Below are positions 50,171 through 58,546 of a stretch of 64,000 bases of DNA, one piece after another. The notes under the pieces were generated by a model. That model did not search any database. It saw nothing but the letters and a program-made list of their open reading frames with translations, and was not told where the DNA came from. The translations under genes and the position numbers were made by a program. The stretch covers positions 441,584-505,583 of the forward strand of contig JABLXY010000004.1 of NCBI GenBank assembly GCA_013177795.1, given 5' to 3'. The stretch is from Syntrophaceae bacterium (GTDB lineage: Bacteria; Desulfobacterota; Syntrophia; Syntrophales; UBA2192). Position 1 is the stretch's first letter, and each line of letters begins with the position of its first letter.

Positions 50171-50428
50171 ATGTCTTTTGATCGCAACAGGCGGGAATTT
50201 CTGGCCAGGGACCTTCTCGGGGGCCTCGTGAAGCTCATCGAGGGATCGGGGACTTGCGGGGAGGAGGAGCGGCCGCGGGACTATTTTGCCACCTTCGAAT
50301 CCTGCCAGCCGCTGCTGGCCGACGCCGGGGAATTCCTTTACGAGGAGGCCGCACGACTCGGGATCGATACCGCCGGGCGGAGCCGCGAAGACATCGCCCG
50401 GGAGATCTTCTCCCGTCAGAACGCGTGA
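50171..50428 (+). CDS. Hypothetical 85-aa protein in the sigma-54 operon
   Basis: The product begins MSFDRNRREFLARDLLGGLV and has two further helical segments (YFATFESCQPLLADAGEFLYEEAARLG and REDIAREIFSRQ). GAAGGAGG precedes the ATG, so it is translated. The RREFL motif is not followed by a hydrophobic core, so it is not a Tat signal. No family is recognised. Its position between the NifX-like and membrane protein genes suggests a small partner protein. Confidence 0.65.
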   Translation: MSFDRNRREFLARDLLGGLVKLIEGSGTCGEEERPRDYFATFESCQPLLADAGEFLYEEAARLGIDTAGRSREDIAREIFSRQNA

Positions 50429-50501
50429 AGGAGGTGAAACCAAACCTGGGAGATAGAGGGCTTTCATGATCGACATGGAGACTGGGAAAGGAGGTTCTTC
50501 G

Positions 50502-51929
50502 ATGGAAGAGAAGACAGTAAGGCTTTACGGTGAGGGGTACCTGGAGGAGCGAAAGCTGATCCCGCGCTGGCGGCAGCCGATCCCGGCGATCGTTGCGCTG
50601 CTCCTCACGCTGGCGGTGTTTTACGCCACGTGGTGGATCTTCCAGGACCCGCGGGGCTGGCTGCGGATGTACACGCCGTACGTGGGCTACATGTACACCC
50701 GCTGGTGGCTGATCATGCTGATCTGGATGGTCTACATCTTCAACTACTGGCCCTTCAAGCGCGCCTGGCTGGAAAAGACACACCCCGTCGTCAAGGGAAG
50801 CATCCTGACGTTCATCTCCGTCTTCATCCTCTACGTGCTCATCAAGGGCTTCTTCGAGGGGCTCCTGGGCAATTTCGGGATCGCCTACTTCAACCCCGGC
50901 AGGCTCATGCAGCTGCCCCGGATGACGGAGTTCTTCGCCCTCGAGTACGCATCGCTTGCCTGCCTGATGTTCGCCGCGATCGCCTCCTGGCTGAGCCCGG
51001 CCTGGGTGGTGGCCTGCGAGGAGGTGCCCTGGCAGAACATGAAGCAGCCCGGCAAGGGCATCAGCATCCTGGTGATGACCTTCTTCCTGAGCACGCTGAT
51101 TTTCTTCATGACCATGCACTCCCACATGGGGATCCTGTATTACCCGTGGCAGTACTTCACTGCCATTGCGCCGCCCTACTGGGAGCAGTTCGCGAACACG
51201 GTTTCCGGCAATTTCCACGTGGCCTGGATCATGTGCTGCACGGTGATGGTCTGGATCGTGGAGACCATCTGGGAACGTTTCCCCTTCAAGCTGATCAAGA
51301 CGGACTGGCTGCGGCGGGTGACGGCGTTCTTCGGGATCATCGCCCTGGCCTGGGCCATGTTCTTCTTCCTCTACTTCGCCCAGGAGCTCACCTGGGGGCC
51401 TGCCATCCGCGGCACGCGGCTCATCAATGCACCCGACTGGCGCTGGCTGCACGTCGGGGAGATGGCGGTCTTCTTCCTGCTGCCGGCCATCTTCATCACG
51501 TTTTACTGCAACAACTGGCCGCGCCGCTTCAGCCTGCCCGTCAACGTGCTGGTCCGCACGGTCATCACGATTGTCGCCGCCAGCCTGATCTACATCCTGT
51601 ACTACATGTTCTCGCATGACTTCCTGGGCACCCAGAAGGGGTTCATGCACGAGCAGCAGTTCCCGATGATCCCCACCATCTGGCTGATCAACATCTGGCT
51701 GGTTCACCACTGGTTCATGGACAACTGGCCCGCCTGGAAGATGGTGCCGAAGACGGCGGAGGAAATCGCCGAGGAGCATGCCGCCGAAAAGGCGAAGGTG
51801 GCCGAAGTCCGGTGGAATCCCTCTTTGGGCTGGGGGCTGGGCGTCGGGGCCCTTTGCGGGGTTGCCGTGTACTTCATCACACTGGGTATCCTGCCCTGGT
51901 TGTACAAGAACATCACCGTGATCCGGTAG
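50502..51929 (+). CDS. Polytopic membrane protein, Trp/His-rich, unknown family
   Basis: The 475-aa protein has about 10-11 membrane helices, many rich in Trp, Phe, Tyr and His (for example WWLIMLIWMVYIFNYWPF, HMGILYYPWQYF, and IWLVHHWFMDNWPAW). Several membrane-edge His and Trp residues could bind a metal, heme or quinone. A charged stretch (TAEEIAEEHAAEKAKVAEV) precedes the last helix. ATG at 50502 has AAAGGAGG 8 nt upstream; ATG at 50466 is weaker. No transporter family motif is seen. It lies 19 bp before the Tat-exported gene and is probably part of the same complex or pathway. Confidence 0.75.
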   Translation: MEEKTVRLYGEGYLEERKLIPRWRQPIPAIVALLLTLAVFYATWWIFQDPRGWLRMYTPYVGYMYTRWWLIMLIWMVYIFNYWPFKRAWLEKTHPVVKGSILTFISVFILYVLIKGFFEGLLGNFGIAYFNPGRLMQLPRMTEFFALEYASLACLMFAAIASWLSPAWVVACEEVPWQNMKQPGKGISILVMTFFLSTLIFFMTMHSHMGILYYPWQYFTAIAPPYWEQFANTVSGNFHVAWIMCCTVMVWIVETIWERFPFKLIKTDWLRRVTAFFGIIALAWAMFFFLYFAQELTWGPAIRGTRLINAPDWRWLHVGEMAVFFLLPAIFITFYCNNWPRRFSLPVNVLVRTVITIVAASLIYILYYMFSHDFLGTQKGFMHEQQFPMIPTIWLINIWLVHHWFMDNWPAWKMVPKTAEEIAEEHAAEKAKVAEVRWNPSLGWGLGVGALCGVAVYFITLGILPWLYKNITVIR

Positions 51930-51948
51930 ACTTTGACAAGGAGGCGTT

Positions 51949-53124
51949 ATGTCTGAAGATAAGGGCAAATTCAGCCGCAGGGACTTCTTCAAGGGAGCCG
52001 CCGCGGGCGTTCTCGGGGGCAGTTTCCTGGCGATGGGCGTTTATTCCTACAGCCCCTGGCGCAAGAGCTACTTCCCCGAAGTGAAGCGGAAGATGGCGGA
52101 CATCGGCGTCTGCAAGAGCGTCAAGGTGACCAACATCTCCGAAACCAGCTGGTTTCAGAACTCCGTGCTGATGGGCGACATCAAGGGCGCCGGGGGACTC
52201 CTGGTGAACCAGTACAGCTACAACTGGCCGCCCTTCGGCGACGGAACCGGACTGGGAAAGGGCTCGTTCGAATCGGGCGTCGCCAAGATCAGGCACCTGC
52301 TGCCGCACAACGTCGACGAGGCGTGGGCGATCACCGAGAAACTCTCTGTGAACCCGCAAAACGCCGGGGGGTTCGCCGCCCTGATCGAGGTGGAGGAGCT
52401 GAGCGGCAAGAAGCGGAAATTCCTCCTCGACAGCGGGTGGTCCTACAAGTGGATGCACGAGTGCTTCAAGCGCGAGGGGATCGACCAGATGCTGAAAAAC
52501 GGGGAGATCGAGGCCCTGTTCATCTCCCACGAGCACTTCGATCACTTCTGGGGCGTGCCGGTCACCTTCAAGTATGCCCCCAACATCACCACCTACATCC
52601 CCGACGGTTTCTACCCCGAGGGCCTGCAGTATCTGAAAGACGCCGGCCACAAGGGGAAACTGATCAAGGTCAAGCCGGGGCTCAACCCCATCATCCCCGG
52701 CCTGGCGACCTATGTCTTCGCCGTTCCCATCATCTGCCGGGTCTACGGGGAGCAGGCCGTCTATGCCAACGTGAAGGACCTCGGGCTGGTCAGCACCACG
52801 GGGTGCTGCCACTTCGGCATCATCCAGTTCGCCGAGACGGCCTACCGGGAGATCGCATACGAGAAAAACCAACTGTACGGCATCTATGGGGGCCTTCACA
52901 TCTCCCCCTTCGAGGACTGGGACCCGAAGTATGACGACCTTGTGATTTCCCTGGGCAAATACGGGTTTCAGAAGATCGGGTGCAACCACTGCACCGGGAT
53001 CCTGTGCGCCAAGAAATTCATCGAGCGAGGGTACCCGGTCCAGAAGGGGACGGCCCGTTTCAGGACACAGGACACGGCATACCTGGGCAACGGCGACAGG
53101 ATCGGCTTCGGGATCGACGTGTGA
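51949..53124 (+). CDS. Tat-exported metallo-beta-lactamase-fold hydrolase
   Basis: The 391-aa protein starts with SRRDFFKGAAAGVLGGSFLAMG, a twin-arginine signal and hydrophobic core. The MBL domain has LFISHEHFDHFWG (HxHxDH metal motif), then GCCHFG, GGLHISPF and NHCTG with further metal-binding His and Cys. These resemble the DHPPP-synthase-like branch of the MBL superfamily (methanopterin-type biosynthesis enzymes) rather than beta-lactamases. Tat export means it loads metal and folds in the cytoplasm. Its substrate is unknown. Confidence 0.85.
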   Translation: MSEDKGKFSRRDFFKGAAAGVLGGSFLAMGVYSYSPWRKSYFPEVKRKMADIGVCKSVKVTNISETSWFQNSVLMGDIKGAGGLLVNQYSYNWPPFGDGTGLGKGSFESGVAKIRHLLPHNVDEAWAITEKLSVNPQNAGGFAALIEVEELSGKKRKFLLDSGWSYKWMHECFKREGIDQMLKNGEIEALFISHEHFDHFWGVPVTFKYAPNITTYIPDGFYPEGLQYLKDAGHKGKLIKVKPGLNPIIPGLATYVFAVPIICRVYGEQAVYANVKDLGLVSTTGCCHFGIIQFAETAYREIAYEKNQLYGIYGGLHISPFEDWDPKYDDLVISLGKYGFQKIGCNHCTGILCAKKFIERGYPVQKGTARFRTQDTAYLGNGDRIGFGIDV

Positions 53125-53147
53125 AGATCACCGCGCAGGAGGCGGCC

Positions 53148-53558
53148 ATGGTGACGTCTGTCAGAGGAAAGTTTGCCGGAGGCAAAGGGATACTCGCGCT
53201 TCTGCTGCTGCTGGCCGGCGGCTTGCTTGGGTTCCTCGGGCCGAAGGTCAGCCCCGAGATGAAAGAGGTGATCGACCGGTTCGCCGACCGGTCCCAGCGG
53301 GAAGCGGTCCTGCAAAAATATGGAGCGCCCGGTGTCGTGCCCAAAGAGTTGACCCAGTGCGAGATGGCCAAACCGGTCGTGACGAAAACCGAGGAAAGGG
53401 AGGGCATCACGTACTACACGCTGGAATCCAGGGTCGAGAAATGCGAGCAATCACCGGCAGCCACGGGGACGGTGAGGATTTTCCAGATGGGCTGGAAGGA
53501 CCGCAAGATCGTCAAGTTCTCCTGGGGCGGCCCCAAGGGCGGCAAGGTGGAGTACTGA
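53148..53558 (+). CDS. Membrane-anchored protein with one copy of a repeated unknown domain
   Basis: The 136-aa protein has an N-terminal hydrophobic segment (ILALLLLLAGGLLGFLG) that may be a signal anchor. The mature part (SPEMKEVIDRF, QKYGAPGVVP, KPVVTKTEEREGITYYTLES, then IFQMGWKDRKIVKFSW) matches, by position and pattern, each half of the next protein. AGGAGG lies 6 nt before ATG 53148; a GTG at 53121 overlapping the previous stop is less likely. The domain is not recognised. Confidence 0.75.
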   Translation: MVTSVRGKFAGGKGILALLLLLAGGLLGFLGPKVSPEMKEVIDRFADRSQREAVLQKYGAPGVVPKELTQCEMAKPVVTKTEEREGITYYTLESRVEKCEQSPAATGTVRIFQMGWKDRKIVKFSWGGPKGGKVEY

Positions 53559-53608
53559 GAAAAGGTCACAACCCCTGGGAGGATGCTTCTCAAGAAAGAG
53601 GGGAAGTC

Positions 53609-54292
53609 ATGAAGCGAATCGTTTTCATGATGGCGATGGGTTATTGCCTGACGGGGCTGGCGTGGGCCGGCCCCGATATGGGCATCATTCCGGAGATGCA
53701 GGAGTGCATGCAGTCCCACGGATCGCCCGCGGAGTACGAGGCGGCGCTGAAAAAATACTGCGACACCGGGATCATCCGCAGGGCCATGGCGCTGCTGGTC
53801 ATCAAGAAACCTTACGTGATCAAGACCGAGCAGAAGGGGGATATGATCTGCTACACAGTGGAGGGCACCACGGTGGAGACATCCTACGAGTTGCCTGCTG
53901 ACACGACGCAAACGTACAACGTCTGCTGGAAGAACCGCCGGGTCGTATCGCTCGAGTTCTACGACGCCAAACCAAGGGTGTACGAGGAGGTCATCCCTGA
54001 GATGCGGGAGTGCCTGCGATCCCATGGGTCGCCCGCGGAGTACGAGGCGGTTCTGAAGAAATACTGCGACCCGGGGATCATGCGCAAGGCCATGGGGCTG
54101 CTGGTCATCAAGACGCCCTACGTCGTCAAAACCGAGAAGAAGGGGCCGGTCATAACCTACACGGTCGAGGGCCGCACCGTCGAAACCTCGAGCGAACTTC
54201 CAGCCGATACTTTGCAGAGGTACACGGTGAGCTGGAAGAACGGCAGGATCGTCGCGCTGAATTTTTTGGGCCCGAAAAAGCCTGTACGCTAG
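53609..54292 (+). CDS. Secreted protein with two tandem copies of the same unknown domain
   Basis: The 227-aa protein has a signal peptide (cut near AWAGPD) and two near-copies of an approximately 90-residue domain: IPEMQECMQSHGSPAEYEAA (about 27-115) and IPEMRECLRSHGSPAEYEAV (about 128-215). Each has PYVxKTExKG, YTVEG, ETS-ELPADT and a closing W-K-N-x-x-V strand. The preceding gene carries a third, divergent copy. Intragenic duplication is recent because the copies also match well in DNA. Its role may be periplasmic binding or scaffolding. Confidence 0.8.
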   Translation: MKRIVFMMAMGYCLTGLAWAGPDMGIIPEMQECMQSHGSPAEYEAALKKYCDTGIIRRAMALLVIKKPYVIKTEQKGDMICYTVEGTTVETSYELPADTTQTYNVCWKNRRVVSLEFYDAKPRVYEEVIPEMRECLRSHGSPAEYEAVLKKYCDPGIMRKAMGLLVIKTPYVVKTEKKGPVITYTVEGRTVETSSELPADTLQRYTVSWKNGRIVALNFLGPKKPVR

Positions 54293-54360
54293 AGGGAGGC
54301 CCCGCAGGTGCCCTGCAGCGATTCGGGCATCGTCCTCCCGGGGGCTGAAGAGGGTCTGCT

Positions 54361-56226
54361 GTGGAGTTGCGTCATTTTTTCCGGGGTGACATCCGGTCTG
54401 ATGCCGCCGGTGCCGTGCAGGAACTGATGCGCGCCATCCTGGTGCGCGCCCAGTTCGTGCCCGGCGTTCGCCACTCGCTGGGCTGGCGGGGGCTGAAGCA
54501 GTCGGTCACGGCGCAAGCGGAGGGCTGGACGGCCCGGATCGCCGGGCATGAGGGCGTTTTCGGGCTGCGCTTCTCCGGCATGGAAGATGCGCCGGGCTGG
54601 GTGGTCGGCACATTCGGCCTGAGCTATTTCCCCGGTGCCGGCGAGGCGCTCGTCGAGAGCTGTTCCCTGCGTGCAGCGGCCTGCACCCAGCGCCCCGATT
54701 ACATGACCCTCGTCCGCGAGTTCCTGCAGCACGAGGAGACGGCCGCCCTTTTCAGGGTCGGAACGCTGCTCCTGGCCCTCGATGCCCGGCAGCAGGCGCT
54801 GTACCTGGGCATGGAGAGCCTCTCCGTGCTGCGCAGCATCGCCCGGGCCGGGGTCCGCCTGCCCCGGGAAGGGCGGATGGTGCAGGTGATCGAGCCCGGC
54901 GGACGGGATCAGAATTTCCCGGCCCTGCCGATCACGCGGGCCTTTTTCGACGTCCTGGCGTCATCGCTGGCGTTCCATCTCGAACGGTCCCCCGGCTGCC
55001 TGTTCGAGCGTTCGTTTCCCGGCACGGAAATCGTTTATGATCCGGCGGGGGCAATCGAGACAGTTCCCGCAGCGGACATCGAGGAGGTCCTCGTCGGCCT
55101 GGGGTACGGCGAGGGCCGCTTTGACGAGCTCTTCGATGCCCTTGCCGGTTCGCATCGTGCCCCGGGCAGGGACCTGCGATGGCAGGAGGGGGAGGCCATC
55201 CCCCCCGGTTACGGGAGCATGCGGTGGTGGAACGCCCGGCAGACAAGCGACTACAAGACACTGGACAAGAAAAGCCTCGGGATCGACGAGCGGCCGCCGC
55301 TCACGATCCTGGCGGGTTTCCTCGGCGCGGGCAAGACGAGTTTTCTGCAGCATTTCATCGAGTATCAGACCCAGCGCAGCCGATTCGTCGCGGTGATCCA
55401 GAACGAGATCGGCGAGGTCGGGCTGGACGGGAAACTTTTGGACTACACGGTCACGGAGATCGATGAGGGATGCGTCTGCTGCAGCCTGGCGGGCAATCTG
55501 AAGATGGCCGTGCATGACATCCTGTCGAGCTTCCAGCCCGATTCCATCATCCTCGAAACCACGGGCGCCTCCAACCCCCTGAATCTGCTCGATGAGATCG
55601 GAGAATTGGAGGAACTGGTGCGATACGACTGCACGGTCACTGTGGTCGATGCGCTCAATCTCGATTCCACGCTGTCCCGCTTTTCGATTGCGGCGGATCA
55701 GATCCGCGCCGCGGACGTCCTTGTGCTGAACAAGTGCGACCTCGTGAGCGGCCAATGCCTGGAGCAAGCGCGAAGACGGCTTCGGGAGATCAACCCCAGG
55801 GCCGTTGTATTCATGACGACACGGGGCGATTTGAACCCGGCCCTCATTTTCGACATCGGAGACCAGGGGCGGGGAAGAGACGCATTGCCCGTCACAGCAG
55901 GGTCACCTGTTCCCATCCGTCATTCTCACGTTGACGACGGCCTGCGCTGCGAGACCCTGGAAATCCCCGGACCGCTGGATCGTGAGAAATTCCTCTCCGC
56001 CGTTGAATCGCTTCCCGCCGAGGTCTTCCGCGTCAAGGGGATCGTAGAGTTCACCGACAGCCCCCAACCCATGCTGTTCCAGTATGTTGCCGGCCGCTAC
56101 GAGCTGTCGTTGTTTCCCCAGCCTGCGGTTGCCGACCGCTTCCTGACCATCATTGCGCAAGGCGATGAACCGGACCTGGTCGGAAACGTCTGGAAGGTCT
56201 GGAAGACCGAGATGGAACGGGCTTGA
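54361..56226 (+). CDS. COG0523 (CobW-like) metallochaperone GTPase with long N-terminal extension
   Basis: The 621-aa protein has about 310 residues of unknown N-terminal sequence, then a COG0523 G domain: GFLGAGKTSFL (Walker A, about 321-331), NEIGEVGLDG, CVCCSL (CxCC metal motif), ETTGASNP and LNKCD. A C-terminal CobW_C-like domain follows (about 530-600). COG0523 proteins deliver Zn, Co or Fe to client enzymes in a GTP-dependent way. The last 17 residues ([17 protein letters not shown]) repeat the tail of the selenoperoxiredoxin. GTG start; GAAGAGGG lies upstream. It closes the putative sigma-54 operon. Confidence 0.85.
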   Translation: MELRHFFRGDIRSDAAGAVQELMRAILVRAQFVPGVRHSLGWRGLKQSVTAQAEGWTARIAGHEGVFGLRFSGMEDAPGWVVGTFGLSYFPGAGEALVESCSLRAAACTQRPDYMTLVREFLQHEETAALFRVGTLLLALDARQQALYLGMESLSVLRSIARAGVRLPREGRMVQVIEPGGRDQNFPALPITRAFFDVLASSLAFHLERSPGCLFERSFPGTEIVYDPAGAIETVPAADIEEVLVGLGYGEGRFDELFDALAGSHRAPGRDLRWQEGEAIPPGYGSMRWWNARQTSDYKTLDKKSLGIDERPPLTILAGFLGAGKTSFLQHFIEYQTQRSRFVAVIQNEIGEVGLDGKLLDYTVTEIDEGCVCCSLAGNLKMAVHDILSSFQPDSIILETTGASNPLNLLDEIGELEELVRYDCTVTVVDALNLDSTLSRFSIAADQIRAADVLVLNKCDLVSGQCLEQARRRLREINPRAVVFMTTRGDLNPALIFDIGDQGRGRDALPVTAGSPVPIRHSHVDDGLRCETLEIPGPLDREKFLSAVESLPAEVFRVKGIVEFTDSPQPMLFQYVAGRYELSLFPQPAVADRFLTIIAQGDEPDLVGNVWKVWKTEMERA

Positions 56227-56255
56227 CGGACAGGAAAACGGAAGAAGCAACGGAA

Positions 56256-56285
56256 GAGGCGGGTTATCGTTCCCCGCCTCCTTTT
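56256..56285 (+). terminator. Rho-independent terminator after the GTPase gene
   Basis: An 8-bp GC-rich stem (56256-56263 with 56273-56280) with a 9-nt loop is followed by CTTTT. It lies 30 nt after the GTPase stop codon and should end the sigma-54 operon. Confidence 0.7.
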
Positions 56286-56308
56286 CGATTTGTCGCTTTA
56301 GAAGCGGC

Positions 56309-56596
56309 TCAGGCGTCGAACCGGCCGGCGCGGCCGCCGAAGAGAGTGACGAAAAGGACGACCACACCCAACCCCAGCACGTTGATAATGTCGCCCTCGT
56401 CGAGGCACCCGATGGCCCATCTGCCCGTAAAGTTCGACAGCCAGACATAGCCCATCCACAGGGTCGAGAGTTCCGCCAGCTCGGAGAGACCCTCCTCCCA
56501 TCCCGGCCTGACGAAGGCGTCGAGCAGCCTCTTGCCGGCGCCGAGACCGAGGCAGAGGACGACGGGAAGCACCGAAATCTCGAAGAAAGTTCCCAT
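56309..56596 (-). CDS. Hypothetical small membrane protein (95 aa)
   Basis: The product has an N-terminal hydrophobic helix (ISVLPVVLCLGLGAG), a weaker central segment around LSTLWMGYVWLSNF, and a C-terminal helix (INVLGLGVVVLFVTLFGG). Hydrophobic composition and an isolated location support a real gene, but the ribosome site (GGTGG) is weak and no family is recognised. It is convergent with the GTPase gene. Confidence 0.5.
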   Translation of the reverse strand: MGTFFEISVLPVVLCLGLGAGKRLLDAFVRPGWEEGLSELAELSTLWMGYVWLSNFTGRWAIGCLDEGDIINVLGLGVVVLFVTLFGGRAGRFDA

Positions 56597-57020
56597 GAAA
56601 CCACCCGAGCGATGCGACCCGGCCGGCGAGCCGGGAAAATCGAATGATCTTCAATACGGAAGTTTGTTAACCGATTGCCGTGGGGAACTGCCCGATTGGG
56701 TGTGAGTCCGAATTCAATCCTATTTTTAGATTAGTGACGCAACTTCTTTTGTCAATGCCGAATTGCCTCCCCATGGTGCCATCCCGGCATGTGCCGAAAC
56801 GGCATCATCATCCCATCTCTTCGAAATAATTTGGTTTTGTCGCCTTGCGGTTCCGAAATGGCACATCTGCGGCGGCGGGACCCGGAGGGCCCCTCCGAGC
56901 CGAAGACCTGTAATATTATGAAATAATTGGATTATTTTTAACGCGCAGCCGGCCGGCCGCCTGGTATCGTCCATGCTCAGGCAACAGGCAGCCATGAATC
57001 CAGAGTCTCGAAGGAACCCG
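56597..57020. other. 424-bp divergent intergenic region
   Basis: No coding sequence was supported here. The part from 56700 to 56960 is AT-rich for this genome, with runs such as ATTATGAAATAATTGGATTATT at 56915-56936 region, and probably carries the pilin-gene promoter. A GC-rich inverted repeat (CGGAGG and CCTCCG) at 56883-56898 may be a regulatory hairpin. Confidence 0.4.
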
Positions 57021-57407
57021 ATGAACCCGCTTGTCAGCGCAGACCGGTGCCGCAGCCAGAAGGGCTTCACCCTTGTGGAGATCATTGCCGTGCTCGTAAT
57101 CCTGGGCATCCTGAGCGCCGTGGCCGCGCCGAAGTTCGTGGGTCTGAAAGCGGAAGCCGAAAACAGGGCCGCCATGCAGGCCGTGATGGAGGCGCAGAAC
57201 AGGCTCACGAACCAGTACGCCATCAAGCTGATGACTTCCCGGGAAGAGGCAGACGACCTGAACGCCATCCTCTCCTCGGTGAGCACCGATGCCGGCGACT
57301 ACCGGTTGAGCTTTGCCGTGGCGGGAAGCGAGATCGAGATCACGGCGACCGGCATCCCGGAGAGGGGGGCATCCGGGACGGCGAGGGGGAAATGGAGAAG
57401 CCGGTAG
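57021..57407 (+). CDS. Type IV pilin-like / pseudopilin protein
   Basis: The 128-aa protein has a prepilin leader ending in a G/FTLVEI cleavage site (SQKGFTLVEIIAVLVILGILSAVAAPKF), with Glu at +5 and a hydrophobic N-terminal helix. The soluble domain is short with one beta region. It would be processed by a prepilin peptidase and could form pili or a type II secretion pseudopilus. ATG at 57021 follows AAGGA by 7 nt; earlier ATGs lack support. No other pilus genes lie in the window. Confidence 0.85.
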   Translation: MNPLVSADRCRSQKGFTLVEIIAVLVILGILSAVAAPKFVGLKAEAENRAAMQAVMEAQNRLTNQYAIKLMTSREEADDLNAILSSVSTDAGDYRLSFAVAGSEIEITATGIPERGASGTARGKWRSR

Positions 57408-57467
57408 GCGCGTGACGGGTCGCGGGATTCGCGAAAAAGCCGGCCGGGTTTTTTTGTTGGAGGCATT

Positions 57468-58445
57468 ATGCAGCAGTCGATCCCAGTCAATGAGTTGAAA
57501 GTCGGGATGCAGGTGACCATCCCGGGGTCGTGGTTCCGGCACCCCTTCGTCCGGAGCCGCTTCACCCTCAACTCGCAGCGGGACATTGAGAAGATGAAAC
57601 ACTGGGGCGTCAAGACGGTGAGCGTCGATACCCCGAGGACCGTCACGGCGCCCATCCTCGACGGGGGCCTGCCCGGGTTCCCCGATACCGCCGTGCAGCA
57701 GGAACCGATCCAGCCGTCGCTGATGGAGACGATGCACGACCGGGGCGTCGCCCCCGACTGCAGGGCCGCCGCCGTGAAAGCCTGCTCCAAGATGGTCATG
57801 CAGCGGCTCATGGAAAGCACCCCCGACGAGGAGACCATCCAGGAGGCCAAAGAGGGGTTCTACGAGGTCATCGACTGCATCCTGGAGGTGGATCATCTGA
57901 GCCGCTACCTTCTTTCCATCCGGGATCACGACGCGTACACCTACACGCACTCCGTCAACGTGGGGGTCCTGTCGCTGCTGGTCGCCCGGAAATACTTCGG
58001 GCGATCCGACCGCCATGACCTGCGCGAACTCGGCATCGGGTTTTTCCTGCACGACCTGGGGAAGACCCGTGTCAACCCCGGGGTGATCACGAAGGAGGGT
58101 CTGCTGGACGACGAGGAATTGACGGAGATGCGCAGGCACCCCCTCTACGGGTTCGACATCCTGAAGGAAACGAACCAGCTGACCACCGAGTGCAAGCTGA
58201 TTGTCCTCGAGCATCACGAGCGGGATGACGGGCGGGGCTACCCCTACGGCCTTTTCGGGGGCGAGATTCATGTCTACGCCCGGATCTGCGCGCTCGTGGA
58301 CGTCTACGACGCCCTGACATCGGACCGCCCCTACCGTCGCAAGATGACCCCCTTCCAGGCGCTCAACCTCATCAAGGGCAGGCTCTACGACAGGACGCAG
58401 AAGGAACTTTTCGAAACTCTCGTCATGGTCCTCGGCGAGAACTGA
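57468..58445 (+). CDS. HD-GYP domain c-di-GMP phosphodiesterase
   Basis: The 325-aa protein has a DUF3391-like N-terminal domain (VNELKVGMQV) and an HD-GYP domain: HSVNVGVLS, FFLHDLGKTRVNPGV (HD pair), RRHPLYGFDIL, LEHHERDDGRGYPYG (GYP) and ICALVDVYDALTSDRPYR. All metal-binding residues of active enzymes seem present. It should degrade c-di-GMP and so connect with the PilZ-MotAB unit and pilin nearby. GGAGG lies just before the ATG. Confidence 0.9.
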   Translation: MQQSIPVNELKVGMQVTIPGSWFRHPFVRSRFTLNSQRDIEKMKHWGVKTVSVDTPRTVTAPILDGGLPGFPDTAVQQEPIQPSLMETMHDRGVAPDCRAAAVKACSKMVMQRLMESTPDEETIQEAKEGFYEVIDCILEVDHLSRYLLSIRDHDAYTYTHSVNVGVLSLLVARKYFGRSDRHDLRELGIGFFLHDLGKTRVNPGVITKEGLLDDEELTEMRRHPLYGFDILKETNQLTTECKLIVLEHHERDDGRGYPYGLFGGEIHVYARICALVDVYDALTSDRPYRRKMTPFQALNLIKGRLYDRTQKELFETLVMVLGEN

Positions 58446-58546
58446 CCGCCGGTCCCGCACCGCTTCACCATCCTCAAGGAGAGGCGGAAAAAAGCCTGGA
58501 CCGGCGGCCCGCGGGACTTATAATGGTGCCGAGCCGGGGGAACGCC

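Noticed and set aside
50171..50240. Tat signal at RREFL of the 85-aa protein
   Set aside because: No hydrophobic core follows the arginine pair, and the chain stays charged.
57420..57460. Terminator between the pilin and HD-GYP genes
   Set aside because: An A-run, GCCGGCC and T-run are present, but the stem contains a mismatch and has almost no loop, so it is too weak to call.
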